Below are positions 1 through 11,727 of a stretch of 64,000 nucleotides of DNA, one piece after another. The DNA lies in the NCBI GenBank assembly GCA_033439765.1, contig JAULSN010000002.1, positions 2,666,001 through 2,730,000 on the forward strand, written 5' to 3'. A program made the translations under genes and the position numbers. Each line of letters begins with the position of its first letter. Position 1 is the stretch's first letter. The notes under the pieces were generated by a model, which saw only the letters and a program-made list of their open reading frames with translations, was not told where the DNA came from and searched no databases. The DNA is from Lasiosphaeria ovina (lineage: Eukaryota > Ascomycota > Sordariomycetes > Sordariales > Lasiosphaeriaceae).

Positions 1-2260
1 GTCTTCTCGACCGACATCGCTGTATCTTCGGCTTTGGTCTCGCCGTTCGTCGCAAACTTTTCCGCCTCGGCTTCTTGGTCCGCCTCGGCATCCTTCAGCT
101 CTGCGTTGCCGTCGGCGGTCTTGAGGCTTCCGCGCTTTACAAGCTCGGCTTCGACGTATTCGCGAGCTTTCTGCTTGCCCAGGGCTTCGACCAGCTCGGG
201 GCGCAGCACTGTCATACGGTGGGGGTATTCGGCGCCCTCAATAGCGGTCTCCTCCATCCAGGCGATATCTAGGGGCGTGATGCGGTAGAGATCCAGCACG
301 TACTTTCTGCCGTCGGTACCAAGCAGACCCTTCATTTCAACGCTGGCTTCGAGATCGAAGCGCTTGTTTTCCTTGTCCCACACGGCGTGCTTCTTGACCC
401 TCAGGGCCTGTGCGACCTTGGCAAAGGTAGACGCAAATCGCTCATCGGCGGCGACGTTCTCCTTGCCGTCGACGGCTCCGTAGTGGATCTGGTTCTCGCC
501 AGGCTCGGGCTGCTTGAAGATTCCGGGCACGATGCTCTGGCCGACGATGCGCTTGCCCAGGTAGTCGACAACCACGGTTCCCGGGGTGTACAGGCCTTCG
601 ATGTCAAGCTGGTTGACGAGCTTGACGCCGAGGACATCCTTGCCCGTTGCAACTCTGGCCGCCTCGTCGCCGCCCTCGCTGGTAAAGGTACCGACGCCGT
701 CGGCACCAAACGAAAAGAAGACGTTGTTGTAAACAAAGATCTGGGCGTCGCGGCCCTCGGTGGGGTTGAGGGGCGCGACCTCGCCACGAGCAACCAGAAC
801 GGCTCCGCGCGTAGCAGCGTCGTTGTAGTCGGCATAGAGCTTGCAGAGTAAACGTTCTCGGAAGAGGCGGTCCTGTATCGTGTCCTTGGGCAGTTCCTTG
901 GCCGACTGGAACTCCTCGTTCCAGTCCCTCAGCGTATCTGTGTTCTCGGCGCCACCCAGCAGAAAGGTCTCCTGGACCCGGGTGGGGTCAGCGCTGTGGG
1001 CACACAGCGGCGACGAAGAAGACGGAACCAGCCACGGGGCCGAGGGGAACGTGTTTCCAACCTGGAAAGTAGCCAAGGGGTCTTTGCGGTTGGTGAACTC
1101 CTGGAACTCGGCGTAGGATGCGGCAAACGACGGCGATATCTTGCCGAGCAGGGTGAAGAGGGAGTGCGCCGACGTTTCCTTGGGGCCAGCCTTGGGGAAG
1201 GGATCAAACTTGGCATTGGTTGACTTGTTGACGAAAAAGCCGCCGACATGGGCAGTGATTTGGAACTGCTCGCCCTCATTGGTCAGGACCAGGAGGTAGA
1301 GCAGGTGGCCCCTCTGGCGCAGGGGAGCGGGCGGGGGGTTCCACGGGGACAGCGAGATGCCCTTGACGGATTTGGGTGCTGGCTCTGTATCTCGGGGGAG
1401 CAGGATCGACAGCGAAGGGGGGGCGTTGAAGTCATACTCGGCGACCTTGGCGTCGGCGTCGGCGTCGGCGTCGGGTCCCAGAGACAGGAGGTGTTCGGGC
1501 ACGACGTCGTCGAAAACGGAGGTTCCAGCGAGAATGCCCTGGATGGTGTCGGTGCGGTCTCCGGCGGCTCCGATAAGCTCCCTGATGCGGATCAGGTGGA
1601 TGCGGGCCTCCTTCTCTGTGTATGGGTCCTCGACAACATGTAGCTCGGAGCCGTGGACGAGGCCATTGACCTCGGAGACCTGAAGGAAGTCGTTGAGTCG
1701 CTCGCCCTTGTGTTCGAGGTGGAAGCACGAGTACTGGATGGCAATGGGGTGCTCGATTATCGACTGGCGAATTTCGTGGATGGGTTCCAAAGGAGATACC
1801 TGCGCTGTCTTAGAACATATGGCCCGGTCTTGGGGTTCTCTCGGCCTTTCCCAGCAAGCCGGTGGGGGGGGGGGGGGGGAGCGAATCACGTACGGGCAGC
1901 TCAAATGTTTTGGAGTCGTGGGGGAGGACGATTGTAACGACGAAGGGGACGTCTGGTGGTCGAGATTCATGTTAGACAGCGTCTTCCTGCTGCACGACAA
2001 GGGACTTGGACCACGGGACTTGGACCCCCCGAGGAGTACGCACCATCTTCGACCTGTTCCGCGCCGTCGTCTGGCGACTGCTTCGTCGTTGCCGTCTCAG
2101 TGGACAAGTCCTGACTTATGGGGGCATCGGTTGCCGGGCTGGCTGTTTGGCGGGAGCTAGGTCAGTCGACACAGGGCAGGGCCATGGGAGAAGGAGACGT
2201 TGCAGCATGCAACGTACTAGGTGTGGCATTGGTGCCGTTTGTTGAAGATGTCGCAGCCAT
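1..2260 (-). CDS. CLU1: CLU1/CluA clustered-mitochondria protein, 5' part (runs off left edge)
   Basis: Model: complement(join(<1..1799,1894..1952,2044..2142,2218..2260)). The protein starts MAATSSTNGTNATP and has a low-complexity leader. It then reads VPFVVTIVLPHDSKTFELP, a ubiquitin-like CLU-N region with HEIRQSIIEHP and VEDPYTEKEARIHLIRIREL, and later GTDGRKYVLDLYRITPLDI of the Clu domain. These blocks are characteristic of Clu1/CluA. Family role: cytosolic, binds mRNAs of nuclear-encoded mitochondrial proteins, needed for normal mitochondrial distribution, and copurifies with eIF3. All three introns are GT-AG and keep frame; intron 2 has a CTAAC branch point. Intron 3 holds a 16-nt homopolymer (1864-1879). 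A short GTCGGC run near 1447-1473 encodes an Asp-Ala stretch. The C-terminal TPR part lies outside the window. Family call is firm; the two small 5' exons are inferred from frame and splice signals. Confidence 0.9.
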
Positions 2261-3098
2261 TATGCTTTTTTCCCTTGGTGATTGATGGACACTCCCGGGC
2301 GAAAAAAAAAAACCGCGTGCTATTGGAGAATGAACAGAAAGTACGGGGTGGAGATAAAAATGAACGGAGAGAAAAGAAACCTCCAATTAGATGAGTAATT
2401 AGTAGTTAACCCGTAGCACGCACTCGTTATCTTGTCGAACACGGGAAAGGGAACGACTGCGAGGGTAGTAGGTATGGGCAATGGCTGGCGGGCGGACTCA
2501 GGGCATCCAGTGACTCTATAAATTTTTTTCAGATCTTTGCGCGAGCACCGTCCCAACTTTTTTTTTCTATGATGCCCGCAGATTTTCGCGCGGGAACAGC
2601 CGGCCCCATTGGCGAGTTAAGCACCTTGACGGGGACCTGGGTCGGAGCGAATCGGGGGGACCGCCTTGAAGCTCAGAAGCCGACCAATCCGGGCGAGACA
2701 CCCCAGACAAGCTATGGGTCTGCGAGGTTGCATGGGTCTGACTCCCCACCATGCAGGCGGCTAGGCCCAAAGCGGCAATGCCAGGTAAACATCTAACAAA
2801 GAAAACATGGAATTCGCAACTCATCTCATAACAGCGACGACGACGGCGGTGACTTTTTTTTTTTTTTTTTTGCGACACGGTGCTAACGCCCACGGCTTTT
2901 TCAACGATTATTGCATGCATGATACGAGACATGGTATAATCTGACTTTGCTTCCTTCTTTGTCATTTTTCTTTGCCTTTTTTTCTTTTCATCCATGTCGC
3001 TATTCTCACGCCGAGCACTGGCCTGACAGCTTGTCCCGTCACCCATCATATCATATTGCATACACTACTCGATATCCAATTGCTCCCCACCCATAGCA
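2261..3098. promoter_or_regulatory. Divergent intergenic region between CLU1 and the 3099 gene
   Basis: This 838-bp spacer must hold both promoters because the genes are transcribed away from each other. It contains an 18-nt T tract (2854-2871), shorter T/A tracts near 2301-2311 and 2522-2569, and pyrimidine-rich stretches before the 3099 start. No coding region is recognised. Confidence 0.5.
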
Positions 3099-5521
3099 AT
3101 GGAGCAGCAATCACGAAGATGGGGCACCGGCCCCGAGTCAACACAGTCAACACAGCCACAATCACTATCACAGGCCCAGCCATGGACAGCGACGAGATGC
3201 CACCGCCTACTCCGGCCGCTACTCGCACACATCGCGGCGCTGAGAAAGGAGAAGGCGCGCAGCCACACGACTGGCCTCGACGGCACATTCACAACGACGT
3301 CTTCCGGCCCCGCAACAACAACAACAACATCATCATCATCATCAACATCAACAGGCGTCCCGGGCAACAAGAGGCACCATCCAGAGTCTGAGCCCGGCCT
3401 GCCCGACAATAGAAAGAAGATCCGCCACAAATACTCCAGCAAGCCATCCCGCAGAGCAGCAGCGGCAGCAGCGCGCCACGACACCGACGACGCCGTGTGC
3501 ACGCCCCCGCTGCGGCGGCAGCGCCGTCTGGCCGGTAACAGGCCAGCTGCCCAGGACGCGGTGCTGCCGACGCCCTTCCTACGTCGCGTGCGGAACCACC
3601 AGCTCTCGTCGCCAACGCCCAGGCCGCAGTCTGGGATAGAGACGACGTGCAACAATACGGGGCGAAAGTGTACTGCTGCTGCCGCACCGGCCCCTGAGCA
3701 ACACCAGCAGCAACACCAGCAACACCAGCAGCACCAGCAGCACCAGCGTTACAAAGCGTCGTCGGACCCGACAGGCCGGGCCGTGGGCGCGCTGGACGCT
3801 CTACTGCGGGCGACGAGCCGGCAGCGCAACGCGCGCGTGGCCGGGCCGCGGTCGCTGCTGGCCATGTGCCTGCGGCGGGTGCCCGAGTACGTGGCGGCGC
3901 TGGAGGCGTGGGAGCGGCGCGACGCCGAGGCCAAGGCCAAGCACGGCTCGCAGTCAACCCTACACAAACCCGACCTGTCGTTTGAGGTGTACTCGGACCT
4001 CGAGGCGCTGGGCGTCGCCGACGGCTGGCGCCATTTGTGTTTGGTCGTGCGCGCCCACGGCCTGCGCGTCGTCGCCGAGGCCGTCGCCGAGGGCCTTTTC
4101 CAGGATGACGCCGCTGCCGCACTGCTGCGCCTGTGCCGTCTCGAGCATGCCGTGCCGCGCGCCGAGCTCGCGGGTCTTGTCGACGCTTTTGTCTCGCGCC
4201 AGTACCCGCGCCCGTCGAGCCCGCACGAGAACCTGTTCGTGTCGCCAGACCTCGAGCCGCTCCGCGCTCTCCGGGCGCTGGAGGAGGAAGACTCAGAGGA
4301 TGGGGGTGGGGGCGGGGGTGGGAAACCGCTGCTGCTCGGCAGGCTCGCGGCCCTGCTGTCCCGCGGCCTGCTGCCCGCCGACTGGATCCTGACCAGCCAC
4401 TTCCGGGCGCTGTTCTCGGCAGCCGTGCGGCGCGTCGCCGACCGCCAGCCCTGCCAGCACGCGGCCGACTTCGTCGCCAGCACGCTCGAGCAGCTCTGCC
4501 GGCTGGCGTCGGCCAGGCGCCGCAGGGGAACCGTTGAGGGAGAGCCCGGCGACAAGGCCCAGAAGCTTCTGGTCACGTGGGCCGCCGCGCTCGGGTCCAT
4601 GGTCCTGCTGGGCCGACGGGACGGTGGTGTTGGTGGTGGTGATGGCGGTGCAGAGGGCGCCGAGGGCGGGCCAGGAGGCAGACATGATGTTATCAGTAGC
4701 CGAGTGCGGTGCATTATACGTACGTGCAGTGACAGACTGCAGAGCCGACGCACAGTGGGAGCCGCTGCCCAAGACCTCGGCACGTACATCATGAGTCTGC
4801 TCGAGGTTCTGTGTTTCGAGCCCGGGGCTTCGGCAGACTCGGGCCCGGCGGCCGTGGTCGAGGGGGCGTGGAAGGGCGTGGTGGACTGTCGGGGCAACGA
4901 CAGCGTGATGCGGCGATACGACGCCACCGTGGGGCTCGCCAGCGCGCTCGCGCACTGCTGCAGCCGCGGCACCGGCACGGCCAGCAGCAGCAGCAGCTGC
5001 TCGCCCAACGACCACCTCGCGCAGCTCTGCGACAGGCTGGCCACGCTGCGCCTGCCCGCCAACGCGCTGGCCAACATGCGCGTCGACGGCGCCTTCTACC
5101 TTGCCGAGCACACGGGCGACCTGCGCCACCTCGCCTTTGCCGAGAGCCTCAAGGCCCAGGTCCAGGCCGGCGCCCTTGGAGACGGCGCCGGGACGAGGCA
5201 GAGCACGGCAGGCGACAACGAGAAAGGGGAGACATGGTCCGCCGGGTTCCGCTGGGACGACGGCATCAGCGAGTGGGTTGCCGTCGCCAGCCCTGTCGGC
5301 CCAGCACGGCCGCTCACCAGGCAGCTGGCCAACACCAGGAGTCATCCAGTCCGTGCGGCTGTTGGCAGCAGCCAGCTCCCCGCGGCCGTGACGCGCGTCC
5401 TGAGACTCAGGGCCAGGACCACGTCACGGGAGCGTCGTCAGTCGCCGGATAGCGAGGCCGAGGCCGAGGCCGAAAGCAAGACCGAGAGCGATACTGCTAG
5501 CAGCAGCGTCAACTCGGAGAC

Positions 5522-5558
<37 letters not shown>

Positions 5559-6083
5559 AGGCCATCCCAGTCGTCGCCGCCGAGCACTGAAACGTCCATC
5601 GTCTCTGCCCCGGACCAGGCACAACCAGCATCCACGCTGTTCTCCTCGTCACGGGCAGCGGTAAACCACGGTCCTCGTCGGCAGCAGCGGCGGCGGCAGC
5701 GGCAGCAGCAGCAGCAGCGGAGACATGGTCGGCCACTCCCTTTCAGCGAAGATGAAACCAGCCCCGACGAAGACGAGGACGAAGACGAAGACGAAGACGA
5801 GCTCTCCTTCCACGAACCCCCCGGCCGCACCAAGGACAGCAAGCGGCCCGCGAGCAGCAACAATAGTAGCAGACGAGTTTCCCTGCGCGCTTCCACGTCG
5901 TCGGGCTCGCTGCTGTCCCTCCCGCCGAGGAGGGGCCGGCTGTCCGCTGCCAACACTCACACAGCCACCATTGCCAAACCACTGCATTGCCATCATAGCA
6001 GGAATAGCAGCGTTAGCCTCAGCAACAACGCCACGAGTAGCCACTACGAGTCCAGCGGCGACGAGCTCAGTCTCGTCTACTAG
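3099..6083 (+). CDS. Large conserved fungal protein with poly-Q/H, poly-D and acidic low-complexity regions
   Basis: Uninterrupted 994-codon frame with an ATG start. Residues 1-230 are basic and low complexity (Thr/Ser runs, poly-Ala, a Gln/His run encoded at 3701-3748). Residues about 235-720 look globular and helical, with blocks such as LLAMCLRRVPEYVAALEAWE and WRHLCLVVRAHGLRVVAEA. The tail has about 12 consecutive Asp (near 5523-5558) and a Asp/Glu alternation (5761-5802). The central blocks resemble an uncharacterised family found across filamentous ascomycetes, sometimes automatically labelled protamine-like; that label rests only on Arg/Ser composition. No catalytic motif is visible. 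A Gly-rich insert at about 4621-4680 followed by a weak segment could hide an intron, but none is required to keep frame. A nuclear or chromatin role would be a guess. Confidence 0.7.
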
Positions 6084-7272
6084 CCCGCCGCGCTCCTCTC
6101 CTTTTCCCGCATAGCATAATACAGCAAGGAGCATAGTTATACGAGCCCCCTGAGCATCGCAACAATAGCAACATTTTCCAAGCCCCTTTAGCATCGCAGC
6201 AATAGCACACACAACCGGCCGCACGCACGCATTAGCAAGTGGCAGGATTGAGAGGATTCAGAGCACTTATGAAGACGGAAAGAAAACTTGCACACACCTA
6301 CATCGCATACATACCATACCTATCATCTTCCTACCTTACTGGGCTGTCGACATCTCCATCCATTCACAGCAACGAATGAATAACAAAAAAAAAAAAAAAA
6401 CGCGTGGCCTGTCTGTCCGTTAAACGCTAGCACGCATGAACGGTCGTGTCATGTCGTGCGTATGCGGGGATTCCCATGGGAAGGAAGATACATGCACGGA
6501 GTCAGTACATGGATTAGGCCATGGGCAGCGTGCTTGCTTGACTATCAAGGAGGATGTGGAGAGGAGAAGGAAGAGCAAAAACGAAGGACAGCAGCCTCTG
6601 ACACTGAAACCTACACTATGCTATTCCAAAGCATATTCATTCTCGCCCCTGTTTTCCCGCCACGTTTATTTGCATTTGCTACCTAGGCGAGGAGAGGAGG
6701 GTTTAGGTATAGGGGAGTGTGGGGAATAAAATACATGTGTAGTGCATTGTACATATAAGAAGAAATGTTGATATACGGAATACTTGCTCATTATTCCACC
6801 AATCTACCTACATAGAATGTACTGTGCGAGTGTGTGCGCGCGTGTGTGTGGTCAGTTCGGAAGCAAGTCCCGGCCTGTTGCCTCCCGCATTTCCGGGTCG
6901 GGTTTAGGGTGACTCCGGGAGGCGGACGGACGGCATTGTTGGCGCGGAAGATCAGTGACAATTATAGTAGATTTGGAGTAGTCTACATGCTACGTGCCAC
7001 TCCCGAGAAGACTGCCTCACCTTGACTACCCGAGGTATGGTGTGATAGATAAGGTATATATGGCATGACAAGTCATGGTGTATGGGGACAAACTGCATGT
7101 CTCTTCAAACTACATATACCAGCAAGAAGAAACAGCGACAAGCATGTAATGAGCGAAAAATGGCAAATATTATTGTTCTTGATCTTACACTGTAGCAACT
7201 TCTACCCAAATAGGAACATGCAAAAAGGAAATGGCCAGGCTGTTAACGCCATCCACCAGCGAGCGCATAGAG

Positions 7273-7306
7273 CCTTATTAAGACCAAGGCCTTATTAGGA
7301 CCAAGG
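7273..7306. repeat. 17-bp direct repeat, two copies
   Basis: CCTTATTAAGACCAAGG is followed immediately by a copy with one mismatch (G for the second A of AAG). Too short to imply function. Confidence 0.7.
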
Positions 7307-7752
7307 TGTAAGAACGCCCGGCAGCTACAACTTGATGGATGAGCGTTTTACATCGCATCCTGGCGATGTGTCGTTGGTTAAAATCCTCGACCGCACTTGC
7401 ACTCGAACCAGAGACCTTTTTAAACTACGTTCCTCCGCAACCATTTTCAAGGTGTATGGCTATTTGTGAGTCCAATAGACGGCACTACCGTGATTCCACA
7501 CAGCCAATGGATTTTACTTGGATATAGTCGGTGGCAAATGGAAAAGAAATAACCGTGAGGGAGGAAGAAAGAAAGAAAGAGTGGAGAAAAGGGATCTTCT
7601 CCTATCATCCCACCACCTAATTCAGAAACCCGCACAAGTTTGAACAAGGTCCAGGAAAGAGCACATTCCTACCTGGGGGATCATCATCATCTCCATCACC
7701 ATCGCCGGCACGACATGCCCTCGCTCAATGTGGGGCGTATATACCTAGGTAT

Positions 7753-7800
7753 ATGGTAGCCAAGATAGATGGTAGCCAAGATAGATGGTAGCCAAGATAG
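7753..7800. repeat. 16-bp tandem repeat, three perfect copies
   Basis: The unit ATGGTAGCCAAGATAG is repeated three times without mismatch, just after the palindrome tacctaggta. Minisatellite-like. Confidence 0.85.
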
Positions 7801-10800
7801 ATACGTACGTACGCAGTTAAACCAAGCTAGCGAACGATGAAACGGCCTCGCTGCTGCTACCTCCTCCGCGTGGAGTTGCCCCCCAAGGAATGAATTAGTT
7901 CGCTTGTTCATCATGCAGTGGCCGCGTGGTGATGCTCCCACGCCCACCCCCAATATCTCCATCTCCATCTCCACCTTCATCTGATACCTACCGCCATTTG
8001 ATACCGAACTAGTGGTGGGTGGTGGATCGCTCTTGGTCTTCTGTAACTAGCTTGGAAGAAGAAAAGAAATCCATAAAAAAGTAACCCTGCGAGGAATCTA
8101 GTGTTTTACGTATGTTTGTTTTTGCAGGACTTAACTACAGTCCCCGTGGGGACTCAGTCGGCGACTCTGGACGGGGCGGTAATCGGCTGCTGTGATAGTG
8201 TCTATTTACACTAAGGGATGGATGTGAAATTCTGTTTTCCCTCGATATGACATTGCTTGTTTTCCACCTAAAGAGAAGGGGCTGTGACAGTCGACGTGCG
8301 TGTTGGGTTTTCCTTCTTTACTTACTTACTTACGCGTCTCGGCTGGGGCAACAACACAGCGCCTCAACCATCACCACTCTCCTCCCAGTCGGCGTAGTCA
8401 GCGGCTTTGACTCGACCGCTTCCATCCCCAAACGCGGTCCCATTCTTTTAGCCAAACACAACGATCCCCGCCGTCTGGCTAGGTGGTTGGCATATGCCGC
8501 AAGCTTGCACATGCACACAGCTGGGGGGGTTTCGGAAACCGATGCGATGACGCAAGTACTTCCCTGCGCATGTGCCATGTGGATTCTGGACAGATAGACA
8601 GACAGAACGGACGGACGGCGAACTGTTTCAACGCCGTCGACGCATTTTGGGGCGAGGCGGTTATCTGATCTCTTCTGGTTCCGGGGAGCAAGCACGCACG
8701 CACGCTGCCTTCTCCAACTCCCGACTCTGTTTGGAAATCTCCAATTCACTGCCGGGCACCCGCACGCCGGCAAGGTGGGGGGAGTTAGGGGTGGGTGTGT
8801 TCGTGTCGGAGAAGTCCCACTTGGCTTCGCAGCGCATTTCTGGCTATTTGCGGCTCTGTTTCAATGCAGAGAATCTCCAACATGATGGGTTTCCATGGAT
8901 GGATATGCCGTCGGTCGGTAGACTTATCCCACACACTCGTTTGTAGGCGTGGTGTCCTCTTCTCGCTGCCAGCATCCATCATCGGGCCCGAACTAGACGA
9001 CGCCTCTGCCGGAGGATCATCAAGGAAAAAGGTAAACGGCCACCAGACCTCACCTCGCTCGCTGTGCCTCGTCCGCGAATTGCGGAGGTCACATCGAACC
9101 TCGCCGTACCCGCTGCATTGACGAGCAGAGTGGGGGGCGCTGGTGATGTGCACTACGAGGCACGCACGCACGCGATGCCTTGCCTTACCTCCCTGGTAGC
9201 CAGTCTGCCAGTCTACAAACAATGATACCTCCTTACCTTGGCTAGGGGACGTCTTGTGCGGCACCGAGAAACCAGAAAATGCCTACCCCCATGCAATGGC
9301 TGGCTGCCATTGCTTGCCATTGCCAACCGCCCCCCGTTCTCTTGGATCTTCCGATTTCCAGTCCGACCACAGACAGGACAGGCCCGTGTGGTGCGGGTGT
9401 GGTCGCACGAGGAATGATCGCCGACGCCTGGCCCTGGCAAACACGCGTCGCCCTGGCCAGAAGAACCAAAATGGAAGAATTGCAACGACCGCCCAAAAAG
9501 AGCAGCGGACGTGACCTGTGAAACTGACAGGGGGAGAGAAAAAAGATCAAGTCATCTTCCACCAGTCGGGACTCGGCAGGTTCAAATCTTGGTGTCAGTA
9601 ATAATTCTCCCCGGGCAGTTGAGAAGGTATTTGTCTTTTGTATTCTAGTTTTTGCTACCTTTGCGCCCTGTAGTTTTAGACCTGTCGTGTCGTCGTGAGG
9701 CGGCATATCCTTCCGACTTTTCCTCGGGCAAAGAACCTGAGAACCCCTATTCGATTTTGATGAGTAGCTTCCTGCTGTGCCCCAGGAGAATTTGAACTTT
9801 TGAAGGGTGGCAGCTGGCCCGGTGAGCGCGGTGATTGGTGGGGCAGCGGCCGATCCTAGGCGGTGGGGAGAGCTTCTGGCGGTCCTTCTGGACTCGAGTG
9901 GCTGATGACGGCCAAGCATTTGTGGATACTTGCGGATGGGCGGTTGGGATGCGCTAAGATCTGCCAAGGGGAGGGGCCCCCCCTGATGACCCGAAAGGTG
10001 CGTCGTTTCAGAGCTCTGCCCGTGCATGGAGCTCAGTTGCCCCTCGATTCGACAGAAAAGCCTCTCGAGTCTTGGCGATGAGATCCGTTTCCGCGCCAGC
10101 GATTCGCCATTCATCTCATATGGCCGCCGTGGAGTGGTCCGCTGCAAGCCAGACGACTGGCCAGGTTTCTCACCGGGCAGCTAACGTCGCTTCCAAGACG
10201 CGAACAGCAAATAGAGCCGGGGACTTCCCGGGGTTGCTGCGCCGTATTGCCGTGGTTCGCAAGGACGATCCGCATGGCATTTTGCTGGTCAACGGGCAGC
10301 GAGAACGGTGAACCAGACCGCCATCGATCCTGGAACCCGACTCTCCGAGGCATTCAGTAGGTTGGCGATCCACATACTTACGCATTCCAAGCATTTCTCG
10401 GCTCTGTGAAGGGTTTTCCTGCGGAGGCAGAGGTAGACGTAGATACTGTATTTCATGTCTCTTTTGGGTGCGGATTGTGGATGGATCCTGGATGCTATGT
10501 ACATTCCGGGCATGAATCCCCAAGCGGTTAGGTGCAACGGTTTAGGTGCTTCGTGCTGCCCTTGACCTAGCTACCAAGGCTGTCGCCGCTAGCCGCTCTA
10601 TCCGCCACAAACGGAGCCAGAGACGGTGGTAGTCAGGCCTTGGGGTTGTCTAGTCAGGGACTACGTACTCGGTAAGGTGCTGGACGATAAGCAGAGCTGC
10701 CCAAGCTGCCTTGCATGCAGTGATGAGTGACGCGACGCCGTCAGGAAGCAAGACAGAAGCAAGCCACGCATCTCATGCCGAGTGGGCCAATTTTCCGTCC

Positions 10801-11727
10801 TTTCGAAAAGGGGCAGCTGCCCCGGGATTATAGGGGAGGGGTCGAGGGGAGGGGCCTGGGGGCGCTGGGGACCCCCTGGGCGTTCTTGGGGCGTTTTACG
10901 CGACCCGAGCACTGTTTGGTGGCGTACTGTAAGCCGGGAGCTAAGGAGGGGCGCTCATCTCCACTCCACCTCCCTCCTTGGGCCTATTCCGACGTGCGAA
11001 ATAGGTACTTGCAGGTCCGTACCTCCTCCCGCCTAACGTGCGTATCTGACCCAGGATAATACTCAGGTAAGGGAGTCACTCATATTACCCAGCCTCCCAG
11101 GCCTCTTCTTCCTTGTTTGACCAAGTTTTCCTTCAGTTTGGCTGACGAGCCTCTTTTCCATTCCATCGTCCTTCCTGCACCTTCGCCGTGCTTTCACGTC
11201 AGTCCTTTAAACCTCTGTTTACTTACCATTTCTGAACACCCCACCAGGGTTTCAACATCTACTTCTCGTTCATTCCGTGTCCTACCAGCAACTGTGCAAC
11301 ACCAACTCCACAAACTAGTAAAAAGAAATACAAACCCCTTTGCAAGGACCTCGACGACAAGAACTCATCCGCTGGACGATATTTTTTTTCTTCTCAATCC
11401 TTCAGTAAACCCGACGATCTATCTGGACGATCTAAGCGCACCTGAACCAGAGAATCGAGGATTTGCCCGATTTGGACAAGACATATCGAGCGGCCTCTTG
11501 TCGACACTCCGCGCTGGACTCGGAGGGCGAACAGGAGCACCGTGACGCACAACACCCATTTCAGCTGTCTACTGCAATACACCAGCGCATCTACCGCCAA
11601 CCACGACACATGACTTAGATCGGGATCTGAGACGTGCCGACATCGTCGATTTTTGTTGCAGCCGACCCACGAACCACCGCACACTGCGGTTTCGCTCTTT
11701 CTTTTCTTTCTCTCCACGAGGGCTAGC

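Larger units (their letters stand above)
6084..11727. other. 5.6-kb stretch with no recognised gene
   Basis: No frame here shows a recognisable domain, signal peptide or tRNA. Open frames exist on both strands (the longest on the minus strand, about 9242-10147) but have arbitrary composition and no ATG near their 5' end. The stretch holds the 3' UTR of the 3099 gene, short direct repeats (listed separately) and, from about 11100, a pyrimidine-rich leader for the ferric-reductase gene. Confidence 0.5.

Noticed and set aside
401..835. Ser/Arg-rich minus-strand frame opposite and beside CLU1
   Set aside because: Alternative frame of the CLU1 coding sequence.
7380..7425. Possible tRNA T-arm (reverse GGTTCGAGT)
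   Set aside because: The flanking bases do not pair and no anticodon arm can be drawn.
9570..9600. GGTTCAAATC resembling a tRNA B box
   Set aside because: No A box at the right distance and the T stem has a mismatch; no cloverleaf.
9242..10147. A 300-codon minus-strand open frame
   Set aside because: No ATG at the 5' end, no domain, arbitrary composition, and no splice-supported extension; likely chance in GC-rich DNA.
10540..10640. tRNA-like minus-strand segment with GGATAGAGCGG
   Set aside because: Lacks a TTCGA-type T loop and an acceptor stem.
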